From the IMG/VR virus record IMGVR_UViG_3300030060_004277, positions 1 to 64,000 of that record: 64,000 nucleotides of DNA, one strand, 5' to 3'. The position numbers were made by a program, and so were the translations under genes. The DNA comes from a virus. Below the pieces are notes generated by a model that searched no databases, was not told the DNA's origin, and was given only the letters and a program-made list of their open reading frames with translations. Within the stretch, counting starts at the first letter, position 1. Every line of letters begins with the position of its first letter. Positions 14,639 through 25,600 of the stretch are shown in pieces.

Positions 14639-16879
14639 TCATTGTTTGATTAATTGAGTTGCCGTCACCGAAAATGCTCCGGTGAAGTTACTTACAGTGT
14701 TCGTAAACTGAACTGCTATATTACTTCCACTCTTAACGGCCGCTAGAGTGCCCATTGGGGTATCGTTTGAACTGATGTAAGCGTAAGTCGTCATGTGCAC
14801 GTCAGTAGCGCCGCTACCAGTCGGCCCGGTGTCTCCATCGTATGTCACAAGAATCTCGAACGCATCGGTCTCATGAGTGCTGGTGTTATGGATGTGACCC
14901 ACCAACTTCGCAGTTCTGTACGTACCGTATGCGTAAGTGAACAAATCAATAGCCGAGCCAGCGAATGACTGACTGTTGGAACTGCTGGTATCTATCACTG
15001 CGACCGAATCGACGGATAATGACGGGGTGTTGATGGTGGTGTTCGCAGTGATGGTCGCGGCTGTCAGTGTGCCTAGTGTCCCTATGTCTTTGCTGCCATC
15101 CACCACAAGGGCCTTGCTTGCAGTCGCAGTGCCTGCTGTCACGCTATCCAAGACGCCAATCTCGGCAGTCGTTATCGTGGTGCTGTCGAGTGTCAGTGAT
15201 GTATCGCCCGTCAGTGTGCCTGTGACGTTCAGGTTACCAGTGATGTCCAGTGGTTTGTTTATGGTGAACTTGGTCCCAGTGTCAGAGTACAACATAGACG
15301 CACTAGCACCATCGATAGAGAACCCTGCACCATCAGCGCCAGCAGAGTCAGCAGCACCCTTGGCTAGTGTGATTGTCAGGTCATCAACATCCAAGTTAGT
15401 CACACTGACGCTGTTGACGTCACCTGTTATGTTCAAGTCTCCAGTGACTGCTAGGTCACCAGTGACTTTAGCACCATCAGACAGGACTTCCATCCTCTTG
15501 GTGAGTGTGCCGTTTAAGGAGGTGTAGAACTCTATGTTGGAATCCTGAGTGGTGCCAGTTGAAGTGAAAGCCTCGTTCTTCACCACCTTTATCTTCCCGG
15601 AATCCACCGTGTTGCCGCTAGTGTCCTCTAGGTTGAACAGCATCGAGACGCTGCCGTTGGTGTTGTTGGAGTCACTGCGATTGCTGAGTGCCATTGCGAT
15701 GAACTCGGCATCGGTGTCCTCTGCTACCGTCAAGGGGTGAGTTATGATGTTGCCACTCACGTCGCTTGCTACACCGCTGCCTATCCCTAGCCTTCCGTCC
15801 TTCATCACTATCGTGTTGCTCAACGAGAAGGCATCAGTAGAACCAGAGCCATCAGCGCTCTTGGTGAAGAAGTCTATCCTTGAAGAGGCAGTTCCAGTTC
15901 CCCCTCCAGATTTGAGTGTTAGAGTATTACCAGTGACGTTGGTTCCCGATTTGTTTACTGGTCTGATTATACTACCATCGGACGTAATCAGGTCGTCCCC
16001 TACCGTGATGTCATCAGTAGCAGTCAAATCAGCCGCTGTGACTGTTGCGGATGCTGTGAGTGATGCTACACCAGTGATGTTGTCGGAGTCATCAATGGTC
16101 ATACCCGTGTCTTGTATCGCTGCTGTTCCATCCATACGCACCATTCTGTGGTCATTACCGCTGACTGTCAGTAGACCGCTTGTCGTCATGTAGGTCTTCA
16201 GCCTAGACATGGTGGCTTTCCTGTTAGTACCACCATCACCGTCGTCGACTGGGAACGTATCCGCGTCTACTAGAGCAGCACCGATGTCTGACAAACCGTC
16301 TATATCGAGAGTGCTACCACCAGATGATGATATTGTGACTACACCGCCTGATTCTGATAGGGTTATATTAGTGCCTTTCTTGAGCATCAGGGTCTCAGTG
16401 CTTGCTAATGTCTCATTGGCACTACCGTCGCCATTGGTATCCACAGCAATAGTTCTTCGTACTGCATTAATCTCTAATATAGCGGCTCCAGAGTTGTTTA
16501 CAGCAGCAGAGGATACGGTTATGTCAGTGCCTGCCTTCAACTCGAATGCAGGTGGTCCTCCTGATGCACCAACACGGTCTGAGAGTATTGTTACTGTCTC
16601 ACCACTGTTGAGTGTACCAGCGAGCGGTTTGCTGAGATAGATAGTGCCGGTGCCTGTATCTATGTCTGTGACTTGAGTGCCCTTCGTTATTGCTGTGTGA
16701 TGGACGTGGTCACCGATTGTGAAGGAGCCATGAGTCGCTGTGGTGAAGAAATAAGTACCAGCCACTCTATTGGCAGTGTTAGTCGTCTCGGTGCCCTTCG
16801 CCACTTGAATGGTCTTGAATGGCATCCCCGGCGAGTTGACCGCGTTAGGGGTTGTAGTGAGTATGCTTGGTTCAGCCAT
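14639..16879 (-). CDS. Tail-fibre-like protein, 746 aa
   Basis: A Thr/Ser/Asp-rich fibre protein with many repeats of the type 'ITGDLNVTGTLT' (for example LAVTGDLNITGDVN and LDITGNLNVTGTLTGD), forming a long beta shaft. The C-terminal ~110 residues (YGTYRTAKLVGHIHN...ETDAFEILVTYDG) resemble the C-terminal beta domain found in fibres of marine phages. The N-end is MAEPSILTTTP, different from the two MAEK fibres. I chose ATG 16879, which follows an AGGTGG-like RBS; GTG 16888 would overlap the gene before it. It probably forms part of the adhesion apparatus. Confidence 0.75.
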   Translation of the reverse strand: MAEPSILTTTPNAVNSPGMPFKTIQVAKGTETTNTANRVAGTYFFTTATHGSFTIGDHVHHTAITKGTQVTDIDTGTGTIYLSKPLAGTLNSGETVTILSDRVGASGGPPAFELKAGTDITVSSAAVNNSGAAILEINAVRRTIAVDTNGDGSANETLASTETLMLKKGTNITLSESGGVVTISSSGGSTLDIDGLSDIGAALVDADTFPVDDGDGGTNRKATMSRLKTYMTTSGLLTVSGNDHRMVRMDGTAAIQDTGMTIDDSDNITGVASLTASATVTAADLTATDDITVGDDLITSDGSIIRPVNKSGTNVTGNTLTLKSGGGTGTASSRIDFFTKSADGSGSTDAFSLSNTIVMKDGRLGIGSGVASDVSGNIITHPLTVAEDTDAEFIAMALSNRSDSNNTNGSVSMLFNLEDTSGNTVDSGKIKVVKNEAFTSTGTTQDSNIEFYTSLNGTLTKRMEVLSDGAKVTGDLAVTGDLNITGDVNSVSVTNLDVDDLTITLAKGAADSAGADGAGFSIDGASASMLYSDTGTKFTINKPLDITGNLNVTGTLTGDTSLTLDSTTITTAEIGVLDSVTAGTATASKALVVDGSKDIGTLGTLTAATITANTTINTPSLSVDSVAVIDTSSSNSQSFAGSAIDLFTYAYGTYRTAKLVGHIHNTSTHETDAFEILVTYDGDTGPTGSGATDVHMTTYAYISSNDTPMGTLAAVKSGSNIAVQFTNTVSNFTGAFSVTATQLIKQ

Positions 16880-16880
16880 A

Positions 16881-18218
16881 TCAACCACCTGCTCCTGATA
16901 ACGACAGACCGTTGACGTTTACTGAGTACGTTGTGACATCAGCAGAGCCATTTGTATGGTTATGACGGGCTGTGTACTCGAATATGAGAGTCATGTGATT
17001 GGTTCCAGAACTGCCGCCAGCGTCTTCATGGAAGACCCACCTGAAGTTCCCCAGTGTAGTGTTACCGCTGTGGTGTGTGACAGTGGTCTCTATACCGCCA
17101 TCTGCATTCAAGTGGCCTATGACTTTGCTTATTACCCTCCTCGTAATTGTTCCTGCCGCAGTTTTTATGCTCATGGCACAGAACGCTTCTGCTGCTTGGA
17201 AGAGGTCAGTACTAGCGTTCTCAATGTTCAAGGCCAGAACTATCACTTTACCTATCCCATCAGCGTTAGTGCCGAAACCACCACCGGGAGTTTTGCTTCT
17301 GTTGGAGACTTCAGTGACTGATAGAGTTTCACTGGTGTAGAAGTTGGTGCCATCGACAGTCAGTATCTTGTGGTTGGCTCCGACGTTGTCCTGAAGTATG
17401 CCTGTTGTGGTTCTCAACTCACCGGTGTTACCAGTACCAGCCTGTATGTTACCAGTGGCAACGAGAGTGGTCACAGTCGCCGCTGCTTGCGCTGCTCCTC
17501 CTATTGTCACACCGTCGAGAGTACCACCGTCGATGTCAGCAGTGGTAACTGTACCCAAGTCAGCGATAGTGGTACTGGCGAACGTGCTGTTCTTCCCGAA
17601 GGTGATTGTCTCTGCGGACGTATTGAAGACCATGAAATCAGCAGACCCATCAGTGATGCTCAACGCATCGGCAGAAGCGTCTTTTAGCGTAATCTTAGCA
17701 GTACCAGTATCAGCACCACTCATATCTATGTTGAGACCAGTTCCTGCTGCATCGACGCTTATGCTGTCTGCGTTTATGTCACCGACGTTGGTGATGCTGT
17801 TTTCACCGAGGCTCAAGTCGCCAGCGAGTGCTGTGATGGTGGTTGTGTCGATTGTACCGCCTGAAACCGCATCACCGCTAATTTGGTCATTGGCGAGAGT
17901 CAGTGTGCCACCTGACACGTCCAAGGTCTTACCAGTGCCTACGGTAATGTTTGATGTGGCGATGGTAGCCCCGTCTATCGTACCTCCGTCTATGTCGACC
18001 TTGGAGATGTCTACTTCACCAGTGCCCTTGGGAGTAATTGCGATGTTGATGTTGGTGTCAGTACCGTCAGCGGCTAACGTAGTGCCTGTGAGCGTAACGC
18101 CAGCGGCAGCCACGTTTGTGTCAAACGTACCAGCGAAAATACTGTGGTCAGATGGGACAGTAACATCACCATCGGCGACTATCAGTCCCTTCTGTACACG
18201 GAAGTCCTTCTCTGCCAC
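16881..18218 (-). CDS. Tail-fibre-like protein, 445 aa, GTG start
   Basis: It starts at GTG 18218 with a strong GGAGGTGAG upstream. N-end MAEKDFRVQKGLIVADG parallels MAEKNFRVRKGLTVG of the 1202-aa fibre. The shaft contains repeated 'DIDGGTLDGVTIGG'-like units (IDGGTIDGATI, SGGTIDTTTI, DIDGGTLDGVTI), a beta-solenoid-like series. The C-terminal domain from about residue 320 is globular and contains several histidines. Likely a shorter or alternative fibre with the same anchor as the 1202-aa protein. Confidence 0.75.
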   Translation of the reverse strand: MAEKDFRVQKGLIVADGDVTVPSDHSIFAGTFDTNVAAAGVTLTGTTLAADGTDTNINIAITPKGTGEVDISKVDIDGGTIDGATIATSNITVGTGKTLDVSGGTLTLANDQISGDAVSGGTIDTTTITALAGDLSLGENSITNVGDINADSISVDAAGTGLNIDMSGADTGTAKITLKDASADALSITDGSADFMVFNTSAETITFGKNSTFASTTIADLGTVTTADIDGGTLDGVTIGGAAQAAATVTTLVATGNIQAGTGNTGELRTTTGILQDNVGANHKILTVDGTNFYTSETLSVTEVSNRSKTPGGGFGTNADGIGKVIVLALNIENASTDLFQAAEAFCAMSIKTAAGTITRRVISKVIGHLNADGGIETTVTHHSGNTTLGNFRWVFHEDAGGSSGTNHMTLIFEYTARHNHTNGSADVTTYSVNVNGLSLSGAGG

Positions 18219-18232
18219 TCAACTCACCTCCA

Positions 18233-20851
18233 TCATACTGCTATGCCCTTCCATGCCACTTTAAACGTATACGCCTTACTACCGACACCGGGAGTGATTA
18301 GGAGTTGTATGTTCCCACTCGCCTCCTGTGCTGCGAAGGTGGAAAATGCCGCACCGCTATCGGTCCTTACCTGTCCGTACACGGTGATTGCAGCAGCGCT
18401 GCCACCAGACCCACCGGTGTGGCTAATCACGGCCTCATGGGTCTCGTAATCGCTATCCGTGGTATTCTCTATGGAGATGAGCAACTTGGCTCCTCTGAAG
18501 GCAGTCTTAGCGAAGAGGGTTAGTGCCTCTGCTGAATCTGAGTCGCTTGCGCTGGACCCAGTGACATACCCGTGACCAACGCTCTCGTACTGGAAGGAGG
18601 ACACAGGCGTTGCTTGGTTGACACCCACTTTGCCCGAACTGTCGACCTTAAACACACTACTGGCTATTGTGACGTCTCCGCTCCCTGTAATCGTGCCTGT
18701 ATTGACAGCATCGGAGAAACTGGTCGCCCATCTGATGCTGCTGCTACCGAGGTTCTTACTGCTGTCAGCGCTTGGGAAGAGATGCTGGTTGAACGTCCAA
18801 GAGTCAGTGGAGTCGGTGAATAGGATGGTCTTGTCGCCATCGCTGCTGTCTAGCGTGATGCCCCCACCATCGACTGCTGCGTCATTACCGACGCCGTTGC
18901 CTAGGACCATATTGATGTCCTCGACGTTCACAGTCGCGGTGTTCAGTGTCGTGCTAGTGCCACTGATAATCAGATTACCCGTAACCGTGAGGTCCTGATT
19001 AACCGTCAAGGTTCCAGCAGGGCCTATGGCTGTGACGGTATTGAGATTGGAAGGGAGGTCACCGCTTGCGATTGTATCGAAGATTATCGCATCTGGTGTG
19101 CTATTGACTTGCAGGAACTTATTGGCAGCGCCTGAGAAGTTGGCCGGTGTGTCGGTCAGTCCGACTATCGTGGTAGCACCGACGCTGTCCCCATCGAGCA
19201 GTATCTTGGTGGGGCCTGAGTAGAGCCTGTTGCTGTCTGCGCTGTTCCTCCAGAGCGAGTTCGCTGCTGTGGTCTTGTATGGGTTCTTGCCCACTGGCGT
19301 AAACTCTATGCCGGTCGGACCGAAGATTGGCTTGCTGATGTTAGCCACACCATCGATTGTTATCTTCCCCTCTCTGTAGATGGGGTCATCGTTGTTCACG
19401 GTGACGAGAGTCCCGGCACCGATGGTGATGCTCGTGGATGTGACTGCTGTCACAGTGCCTATCACATCACCTGCATTGTTCGTCCTTCTCAGGACGTCAC
19501 CGACGGATATCTTCGTGGTTGCATCCACACTATCTACCGTCATGGCAGAAGTAGTAGCAGCACTGTATCCGCCACCGTTGTTGATGAGGACGCCTGTGAT
19601 TTCCCCCTTGAGGAAGATAAGGTCCGCATCGGAGGTGTGATTACCAGCGCCGTCTGATATCTGCACGCTACTGACAACACCACTCGCTGCACCTGATACG
19701 TTACCAGAGACGAATGCCTGCCTCCAAGTGTCGTCACCGTCATACGCGAAGATAGCGCTCTTGTTGGTGGCTAGTGTGAACTTGGCAGTTCCGGAATTAC
19801 CATCTGGAGACTCATTGAATAGAACTGTGTTAGAGCCACTTAGGTTCAGCACGGTGATTACATGACTTTTGGGAAATTCTCCTACGGGGTTGAGTTCGAC
19901 ACCAGAACCACCCGGTGTCATAATGAAGTAATTGCCAGTATCGACTTTGAATGTCTGCGTGGTGGTCGCCGTCACTAGGTTATCAGGGCCCAGCCTCCAA
20001 GTGTTACGACTGGACGACTGCACGCCACTGAAGTATAGCACGGATTCGCTGTTCTCATTGCTACTCATCCAGAGAGCACCTAGGGGATTGTCCGAGTTAG
20101 TGAGAGCCCCAGTCTCATTACCTGCACCGTGCATACCATCAAGCCCTGAGGCGGATGTGATTCTGTTCGTGAATGTACCCACGGTGTCCTTGGTCATGGG
20201 TGTCATGTATATCGGTGATTGGCGAATGAAGGTCCTCATGTCGTATATCGTATCGACCTCCAAATCCAAGTCCCCACCGCTGTCGTTGTAGATGCACTTG
20301 ACGACAGCGAGAACAGTGCTCTGCTTGGAGTTTAGATTCAACGTACCATGAGTGTCGTGTGTGGCTACAGCGAGCCCGCTAGTGTCCGTTAGGAAGGACT
20401 CAGGCGTCACGGGGAACCCACTGGAGACCGGAGTGCCCATCTCCACCATGATGTGTTTGTAATTGGTCTCACCGTATGTTGACACGTACACAACGAGAAG
20501 AACAGACTGTCCACTGGTCAGGGCTGAGTTGTTTCCCTCAATCGTACTTTGTTGCAGGGTAAGTGAGTACGTGTTGGCATTGACACCAACGGTGTAGTCG
20601 CCAAAGTCAACAACCATCCCGTCTATCACAGCATACCCAGCCTTGATGTTGAGCCCGTTGGTCCCGTTCTTCGCTATCGCACCTGATAGGGATGCGGGTG
20701 TGTTGCGATTGCCGCTGGTGCTAGTCGCGCCGTCCTCAAGCAGAAGTATCCCGTTACCGTGTGTCGCTTCCAAGAGATTGGTGAAAGAGGGGGACATAAC
20801 GAAGTCCCCGTCAGTCAATCTCCCTGTGTGCCCGCTTATCCCACTCGCCAT
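18233..20851 (-). CDS. Fibre-base / baseplate-wedge-like protein, 872 aa
   Basis: The first ~200 residues (MASGISGHTGRLTDGDF...LNIKAGYAVIDGMVVDFGDY) look like a baseplate-anchored domain rather than a shaft, similar in style to fibre-connector proteins. The middle is beta-rich. The C-terminal third has shaft motifs (TVNQDLTVTGNLIISG; LDSSDGDKTILFTDS; GKVGVNQATPVSSF) and ends in a beta domain related in pattern to the end of the 746-aa fibre (AFRGAKLLISIENTTDSDYETHE). AGAGGTGA precedes the ATG. It probably joins fibres to the baseplate. Confidence 0.65.
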   Translation of the reverse strand: MASGISGHTGRLTDGDFVMSPSFTNLLEATHGNGILLLEDGATSTSGNRNTPASLSGAIAKNGTNGLNIKAGYAVIDGMVVDFGDYTVGVNANTYSLTLQQSTIEGNNSALTSGQSVLLVVYVSTYGETNYKHIMVEMGTPVSSGFPVTPESFLTDTSGLAVATHDTHGTLNLNSKQSTVLAVVKCIYNDSGGDLDLEVDTIYDMRTFIRQSPIYMTPMTKDTVGTFTNRITSASGLDGMHGAGNETGALTNSDNPLGALWMSSNENSESVLYFSGVQSSSRNTWRLGPDNLVTATTTQTFKVDTGNYFIMTPGGSGVELNPVGEFPKSHVITVLNLSGSNTVLFNESPDGNSGTAKFTLATNKSAIFAYDGDDTWRQAFVSGNVSGAASGVVSSVQISDGAGNHTSDADLIFLKGEITGVLINNGGGYSAATTSAMTVDSVDATTKISVGDVLRRTNNAGDVIGTVTAVTSTSITIGAGTLVTVNNDDPIYREGKITIDGVANISKPIFGPTGIEFTPVGKNPYKTTAANSLWRNSADSNRLYSGPTKILLDGDSVGATTIVGLTDTPANFSGAANKFLQVNSTPDAIIFDTIASGDLPSNLNTVTAIGPAGTLTVNQDLTVTGNLIISGTSTTLNTATVNVEDINMVLGNGVGNDAAVDGGGITLDSSDGDKTILFTDSTDSWTFNQHLFPSADSSKNLGSSSIRWATSFSDAVNTGTITGSGDVTIASSVFKVDSSGKVGVNQATPVSSFQYESVGHGYVTGSSASDSDSAEALTLFAKTAFRGAKLLISIENTTDSDYETHEAVISHTGGSGGSAAAITVYGQVRTDSGAAFSTFAAQEASGNIQLLITPGVGSKAYTFKVAWKGIAV

Positions 20852-20852
20852 T

Positions 20853-21197
20853 TCACTTCACCTCTATTATGAATTGCAGATTGACTTCGTTGCTATTGGT
20901 CTTCTTGATTGGTCTGAATACGTGTCTTGTGATAGGTGTAAAGTCATTAGTGCCTCTGAGTTGGATGAACACCTCTTTGAGAGTGTCATCGAATGATTCG
21001 CTACTAGGTATGTTGCCCTCGACCAAGAGAGTTGAGTTATCGAGTATCCTGATGGTTGGTGTGACGGTGATAGCAGGTCTCCCAGCGGCTCCGTCAGTCG
21101 ACGTGGCAGGCGTTCCATCAAACCCGATGACCATCTCATTGATGTTATTTGCTATGGTTTCTATCATGAGTCGCTTCAAATGGTCATTCGCAGGCAT
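20853..21197 (-). CDS. Baseplate-associated protein, 114 aa
   Basis: A small alpha/beta protein located between the hub-like protein and the fibre-base protein. It begins with a helix (DHLKRLMIETIANNINEMVIG), followed by beta strands ending in VFRPIKKTNSNEVNLQFIIEV. Position and size fit a small baseplate or tail-collar component; no family was recognised. ATG 21197 overlaps the preceding stop and has GAGGTGAG upstream, so it is preferred over GTG 21200. Confidence 0.6.
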   Translation of the reverse strand: MPANDHLKRLMIETIANNINEMVIGFDGTPATSTDGAAGRPAITVTPTIRILDNSTLLVEGNIPSSESFDDTLKEVFIQLRGTNDFTPITRHVFRPIKKTNSNEVNLQFIIEVK

Positions 21198-22636
21198 CAC
21201 ATCTCACCTCTCGTCTGAATCGGAGTTGACTTGTTCAATCCAATGCTGTTTATGTCACCCGTCACACCTGTCACTGTTTGTGCCCCACCCAACTTACCCC
21301 TATTGGTGTTTCCTCCGATGAGGAATCCACTACCGGAAACAGGGGTGACTGTTATTATGGGTAATATGTTTATCTCAAAGCCCTCGAAGAATGAGAAGTT
21401 CTCACTCTTCACTTGATTGACTTTCTCGTTGTTAGTGGTCTCAGAGGACGCTATGCTACCCTCGATGATGCCTTGGAACACACCCTCTATTCCTATGTCT
21501 GCGTTGAGGAACACGAAGTCGCTCATTCTATCTGCCATTCTGTGAATGACTTCCAAGATTGTCAATCTGCTACCGTCGTAGAACACCACGTCACCGGGCC
21601 TCAGGTCCCACAACTCGGGATGGCCATTAGATGAGATGCTGCCAGTTAGCAGGGAGTTGGTCTTGAGTATCTGCCTTGCTACCCTTCTTGCTTGTTGCCT
21701 GTTCGTGATGGATGCGTCGAAGATTGGCGATGTGCTTTCGATGATGTCGTTGTCGAATCTACCTTGTTGTCGTCCTCTGTCATCCATGGTGAGAACGAGG
21801 TTCTCGTTGAGCGCAATCGACATGCCTTGAACTGTGATTCTGTTCTCCGAATGCTCTATGGGGTTTTTGTCCTTCTCACCTACTCTGACATTAGCAGCGA
21901 TAGCGCGAACCGTGGAGGACGAATTGTATGGTGTGTATTGCAATACGCCGTACCTATCATACATGGGTATCCTGTTATCGTGTCTGGAGATGAATCTCAG
22001 AGCGCTGATGAGGTTTATGTTCTTGAAATCAGCAGACAGGAATACATTGCTCACCGTTCTTCTCTGTGAGCCTGTGTTAGTACTACGCAGCGAATTGCCT
22101 ATTGAGAATGCCGTGACTGTGCCGGTTATCGAGCGGGCCAGTTCATTTGCTAGGTCAGTGGTTCTGAGACCTACGTCTACTTTTTGACCCATTCTGACTG
22201 ACTCATCATCGAACCCTATGTCCTTCAGTTTCTTCCCTTTCATGTTGCGTAAGTCGAGCCTGAGACCATTGCTTGTCATGGTGGACGTCCTTCCAATCAA
22301 CCTCATGCTTGGGTCGCTCCTCGCATATAGGAGGGGTGTGGTGATATTCTTTCCTCTGGTTGAGAAGAGGCTGCTCTTGATAGTATGACCATCGGTCTCC
22401 TTGTGAGCGAGTATTATCGCAGACTCAGACTCGACTATGGAGTATGATTTCTCCGTTGCGACGTGATAGGTCTCTGCGTTCCTCTGCTCTATGGTGACTC
22501 TGCTCTTGCCGCTGCTCCTCGGCTCTACCTTGGCAAAGTGAACTGCGTTGTCAACGAACACAGGCCTCCTGCTTTTCGTGGCTATTGTGGTCATCGACGT
22601 GTTGAACGCCCCATTGGAGTTCTGCATCCTAGCCAT
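21197..22636 (-). CDS. Baseplate hub-like protein, 479 aa
   Basis: A protein with the style of phage baseplate hub proteins (gp27/gpD type): ENRITVQGMSI, a tail-domain repeat ARRVARQILKTNSLL and the beta-barrel phrase LWDLRPGDVVFYDGSRLTI, where 'xxPGD' before a strand is characteristic of hub proteins that reference a path or coordinate. The C-terminal ~80 residues are Gly/Thr/Asn-rich and flexible. The start is ATG 22636 in a TGATG overlap with the giant gene; the extension to TTG 22639 is unlikely. It would sit at the tail tip below the tape measure. Confidence 0.6.
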   Translation of the reverse strand: MARMQNSNGAFNTSMTTIATKSRRPVFVDNAVHFAKVEPRSSGKSRVTIEQRNAETYHVATEKSYSIVESESAIILAHKETDGHTIKSSLFSTRGKNITTPLLYARSDPSMRLIGRTSTMTSNGLRLDLRNMKGKKLKDIGFDDESVRMGQKVDVGLRTTDLANELARSITGTVTAFSIGNSLRSTNTGSQRRTVSNVFLSADFKNINLISALRFISRHDNRIPMYDRYGVLQYTPYNSSSTVRAIAANVRVGEKDKNPIEHSENRITVQGMSIALNENLVLTMDDRGRQQGRFDNDIIESTSPIFDASITNRQQARRVARQILKTNSLLTGSISSNGHPELWDLRPGDVVFYDGSRLTILEVIHRMADRMSDFVFLNADIGIEGVFQGIIEGSIASSETTNNEKVNQVKSENFSFFEGFEINILPIITVTPVSGSGFLIGGNTNRGKLGGAQTVTGVTGDINSIGLNKSTPIQTRGEM

Positions 22637-25600
22637 CAACTACCATCTCCGCTGTGTTCAGTGACGTTGTAACTCACGTCACCATCGTGTCCCTTGTTAT
22701 GAAGAGCCTGACTGAATCTCGGTCTGATAGTGTAGTCAATTCTCCTCAACTTGTCGTCGCTCTGCTCTTCCTGTCTTCTCCTAGGTGCGTCTGAGCGATG
22801 GTGTTGAAGTGTGTTCTCGCTGATTACCAATCTGGATACGGGTGTCTCTAGGCTTGTAACATCATATCCAGTCACACCCGCACCGGGTATCTTAGGTCCT
22901 TGACTATTGGGTGTGGTTGTGCTGTTATCTGGCACTATGACGTATACTGGTATATACGGCCCATTGCCATCCGGAAGGCTTCTTGACGTTGGTATGTTGT
23001 TAGTCCCCGTTCTGCCGTTCTCGACTTTGTAGGTAAAGAGCCCGTACCTTCCGCCCGACGTGCAGTAGTAGTAATTCGCATCGTATTGCGGCGAGGTGCC
23101 ATCCACTAGGAAGTTGTGGAACCTGAACACCTCTATGTGATTCTTGTCCAAGACTCTGATTGGTCGTAGCATGAACTCCACGACACTATCGCTCTCGTTG
23201 TTCCTCACAGAGTCAGAGGAGTAACTAGTCGTGTCTTGATAGGGGTTCGAGGTGGAGGTGGCTCCGGTGAGACTACCGACTCCCCAACCGGTATCATCGA
23301 AGAGACCAGCGTATGACCTAGTCTCCATTATGTAACTACCACCGTACGGTCTGAAAGCACCGGTATGGGAGAACTTGTAGGCACTGCTCAGTGTTGAGTG
23401 TGAGGATGATTGCCTAGCGAATGATAGCGCATCGTACTCTACATCAGTCAATGTGGATACCGCACTAGTCTTGACTTGGCTCCCGCCCTCCAATATCACT
23501 CTCTGACCGACGCCCCTGTCAGTGTGGAGGCTGTGAGCCTCCGTGTTTATTGCGATATGATGCTGCTCCACTCCCTCGACCGTATCTGCATCGACCCCTA
23601 TCCTCGGGCTCGTCCTTGATATCGGGTCTTTGTGAACGGAGGTACCGACGATGTCCTCTATTCTGTCACTCACCACCGCCTCCGGTTTCAGAAGCCCGTT
23701 CTCGGCTATGCCAAGCCTAGCGCTGATTCCCCTTGGCACCTCATCGGCTCCTAGGACATCGTCCCTCGGTCTCACTAGGCCATTCCCGAAGAGGGGCTCT
23801 GCTGTGTTGTGACTCAGCACCAGTCCTGTTGTGTGCACAGGTGACGAGAGTTCTGTGAGTTTGTCTTCGTTGAACATCGTGGGGTATCTAACGCCGCGCC
23901 CATTGCCCATATCACCGACTCGCAGGGAGTGGGTTGGTGCGAACACATCGACTAGGTTGTTTGCGTCGTTGTTGTTCGCGTTGTTCAGAACACCGCCGAA
24001 CCTAGGCACCGTGTTGCCTGAGGTGACGCTGACGTTGCCGTTCGAGAAGTTCACTATGCCTTTGAGATTGTAGATTGGTTTGCCGTTGTTCCAGATTCTT
24101 CTGTAAGGGGTTCTTGAGTTGGTTCTGTCCTCCTCGTACGCATTGCCACAGTCCCATGATGGCCTGATACCGAATCCACGCACTGGAGCACGTCTTACAG
24201 CCTCTCCACGTTCGTTGCCCCACCAATCTACCAGATAGTACTGCGCGGCCACAGAGAGGCTTGTAAGACCCTTTCCTTCCAAGTCCCCCCACCAGTCCCT
24301 CTCAACACCGCTCGGGTTCCTGAGAGTGCGTACTGGCGTACCGAAGGGCCTTGTCATTCTGCGACCGTCGCTGTATCTGACTTGCAGGTTGGCTTGGTCG
24401 TGTCCTAGCATGCCGGTGAAGTTGGTCAGTCTCTCCATCACACCGACGTATGTCGTTGGGAAGGTGCTGTCATTGGTGCTGTTGCCCGACCATCCCCACG
24501 CGCTGGACTCAATCTGCACGAGTGGCCCTGCTTCGTAGTCAGTGGTGTTGTTACCCTCCACGTTGGCTGTGTTCTCGTGTTGGAACCTGACTGGATTGAC
24601 ACCGTAACGAGGCTTGTTATTGGCTTGCCGTACAGCGTTACGGTACCCGTACGGCCTTCTTCTGGTGCCACCCATGCTACCGACTGCGAGGCCGCTGCTA
24701 AGTGAGTACGAACCATCATCGTCGGCATCCGTCCACTCATTGTTGGATGCTGAGGAGAAGTTGCAGTTGTCAGTAGTGGCATGGAGGTTCCATGATGAGG
24801 ATGCGTAGGAGTAGACGTCTAACCTGCTGGCATGGGCGCCTCCACGGCTACCACAGGGCCAGAAACCACTCAGCATCACGTTCGTCCCACCAACATCGTG
24901 GTCAGAATCACCCGAAGTCACCTCACCGGTCCTAGTGTTCTTGGGTGTCTTGATTAGGAAATCAAAGGGACCGGTGCTTATCACATGTGAGAAGTCGTGA
25001 TAATGTATGGTTTCGAAGTGCTCGGGTATGGAATTGTATGGGGACTTATCGATTGAATTACCAGATAGTGTTGTTCTACTATCTGAGAAGTATGTGTTGG
25101 GCCTACCTAGATTAGGATGCCACATGCAGATAAACGCATCTGGTAGGAATCCGTTGTTGGTATCTTGATTGCCGTCTATAATATCAGGCAGTATGTGTGC
25201 AAATACGCTCTTCTGCCTGTTGGTGAATATCTCTCCTGCGGGTAGAGTGTCGTATTTGTATGATAAACGAACGATTGCGCCATCGTATATGTTGTTCCAA
25301 AAGGCATCTGAGCCTGCTTGCAATTGCAGATAATCGCCCTGATTCACATCATTTACCGCACCACTACGAGAAACTAACTCCTTTGTGTATCTCACTCCGT
25401 TCTTTCCGATGTATTCTACTACTTGTGAGTAGTATGGAGATATAGGGAATGTGTTTGAGTTGCTAATTTGCACTTTACCTGAGGCATTGCTGAATGATAC
25501 GACTGTACTTTTTGGATTTATAGATATATTATTACGTATATTCGAATATATGTCAATATATGTAGAAGTATATCCATTAATTGTCAATTGATTACCTATG

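Noticed and set aside
14976-15527. 183-residue plus-strand ORF opposite the 746-aa fibre gene
   Set aside because: Antisense to repeated shaft codons, no RBS or coupling, and low-complexity Ser/Val content.
17398-18264. 288-residue plus-strand ORF opposite the 445-aa fibre gene
   Set aside because: It lies fully antisense to a repetitive Thr/Gly/Asp-rich gene with a good RBS; its Ser/Val/Pro composition is what that repeat gives on the other strand.
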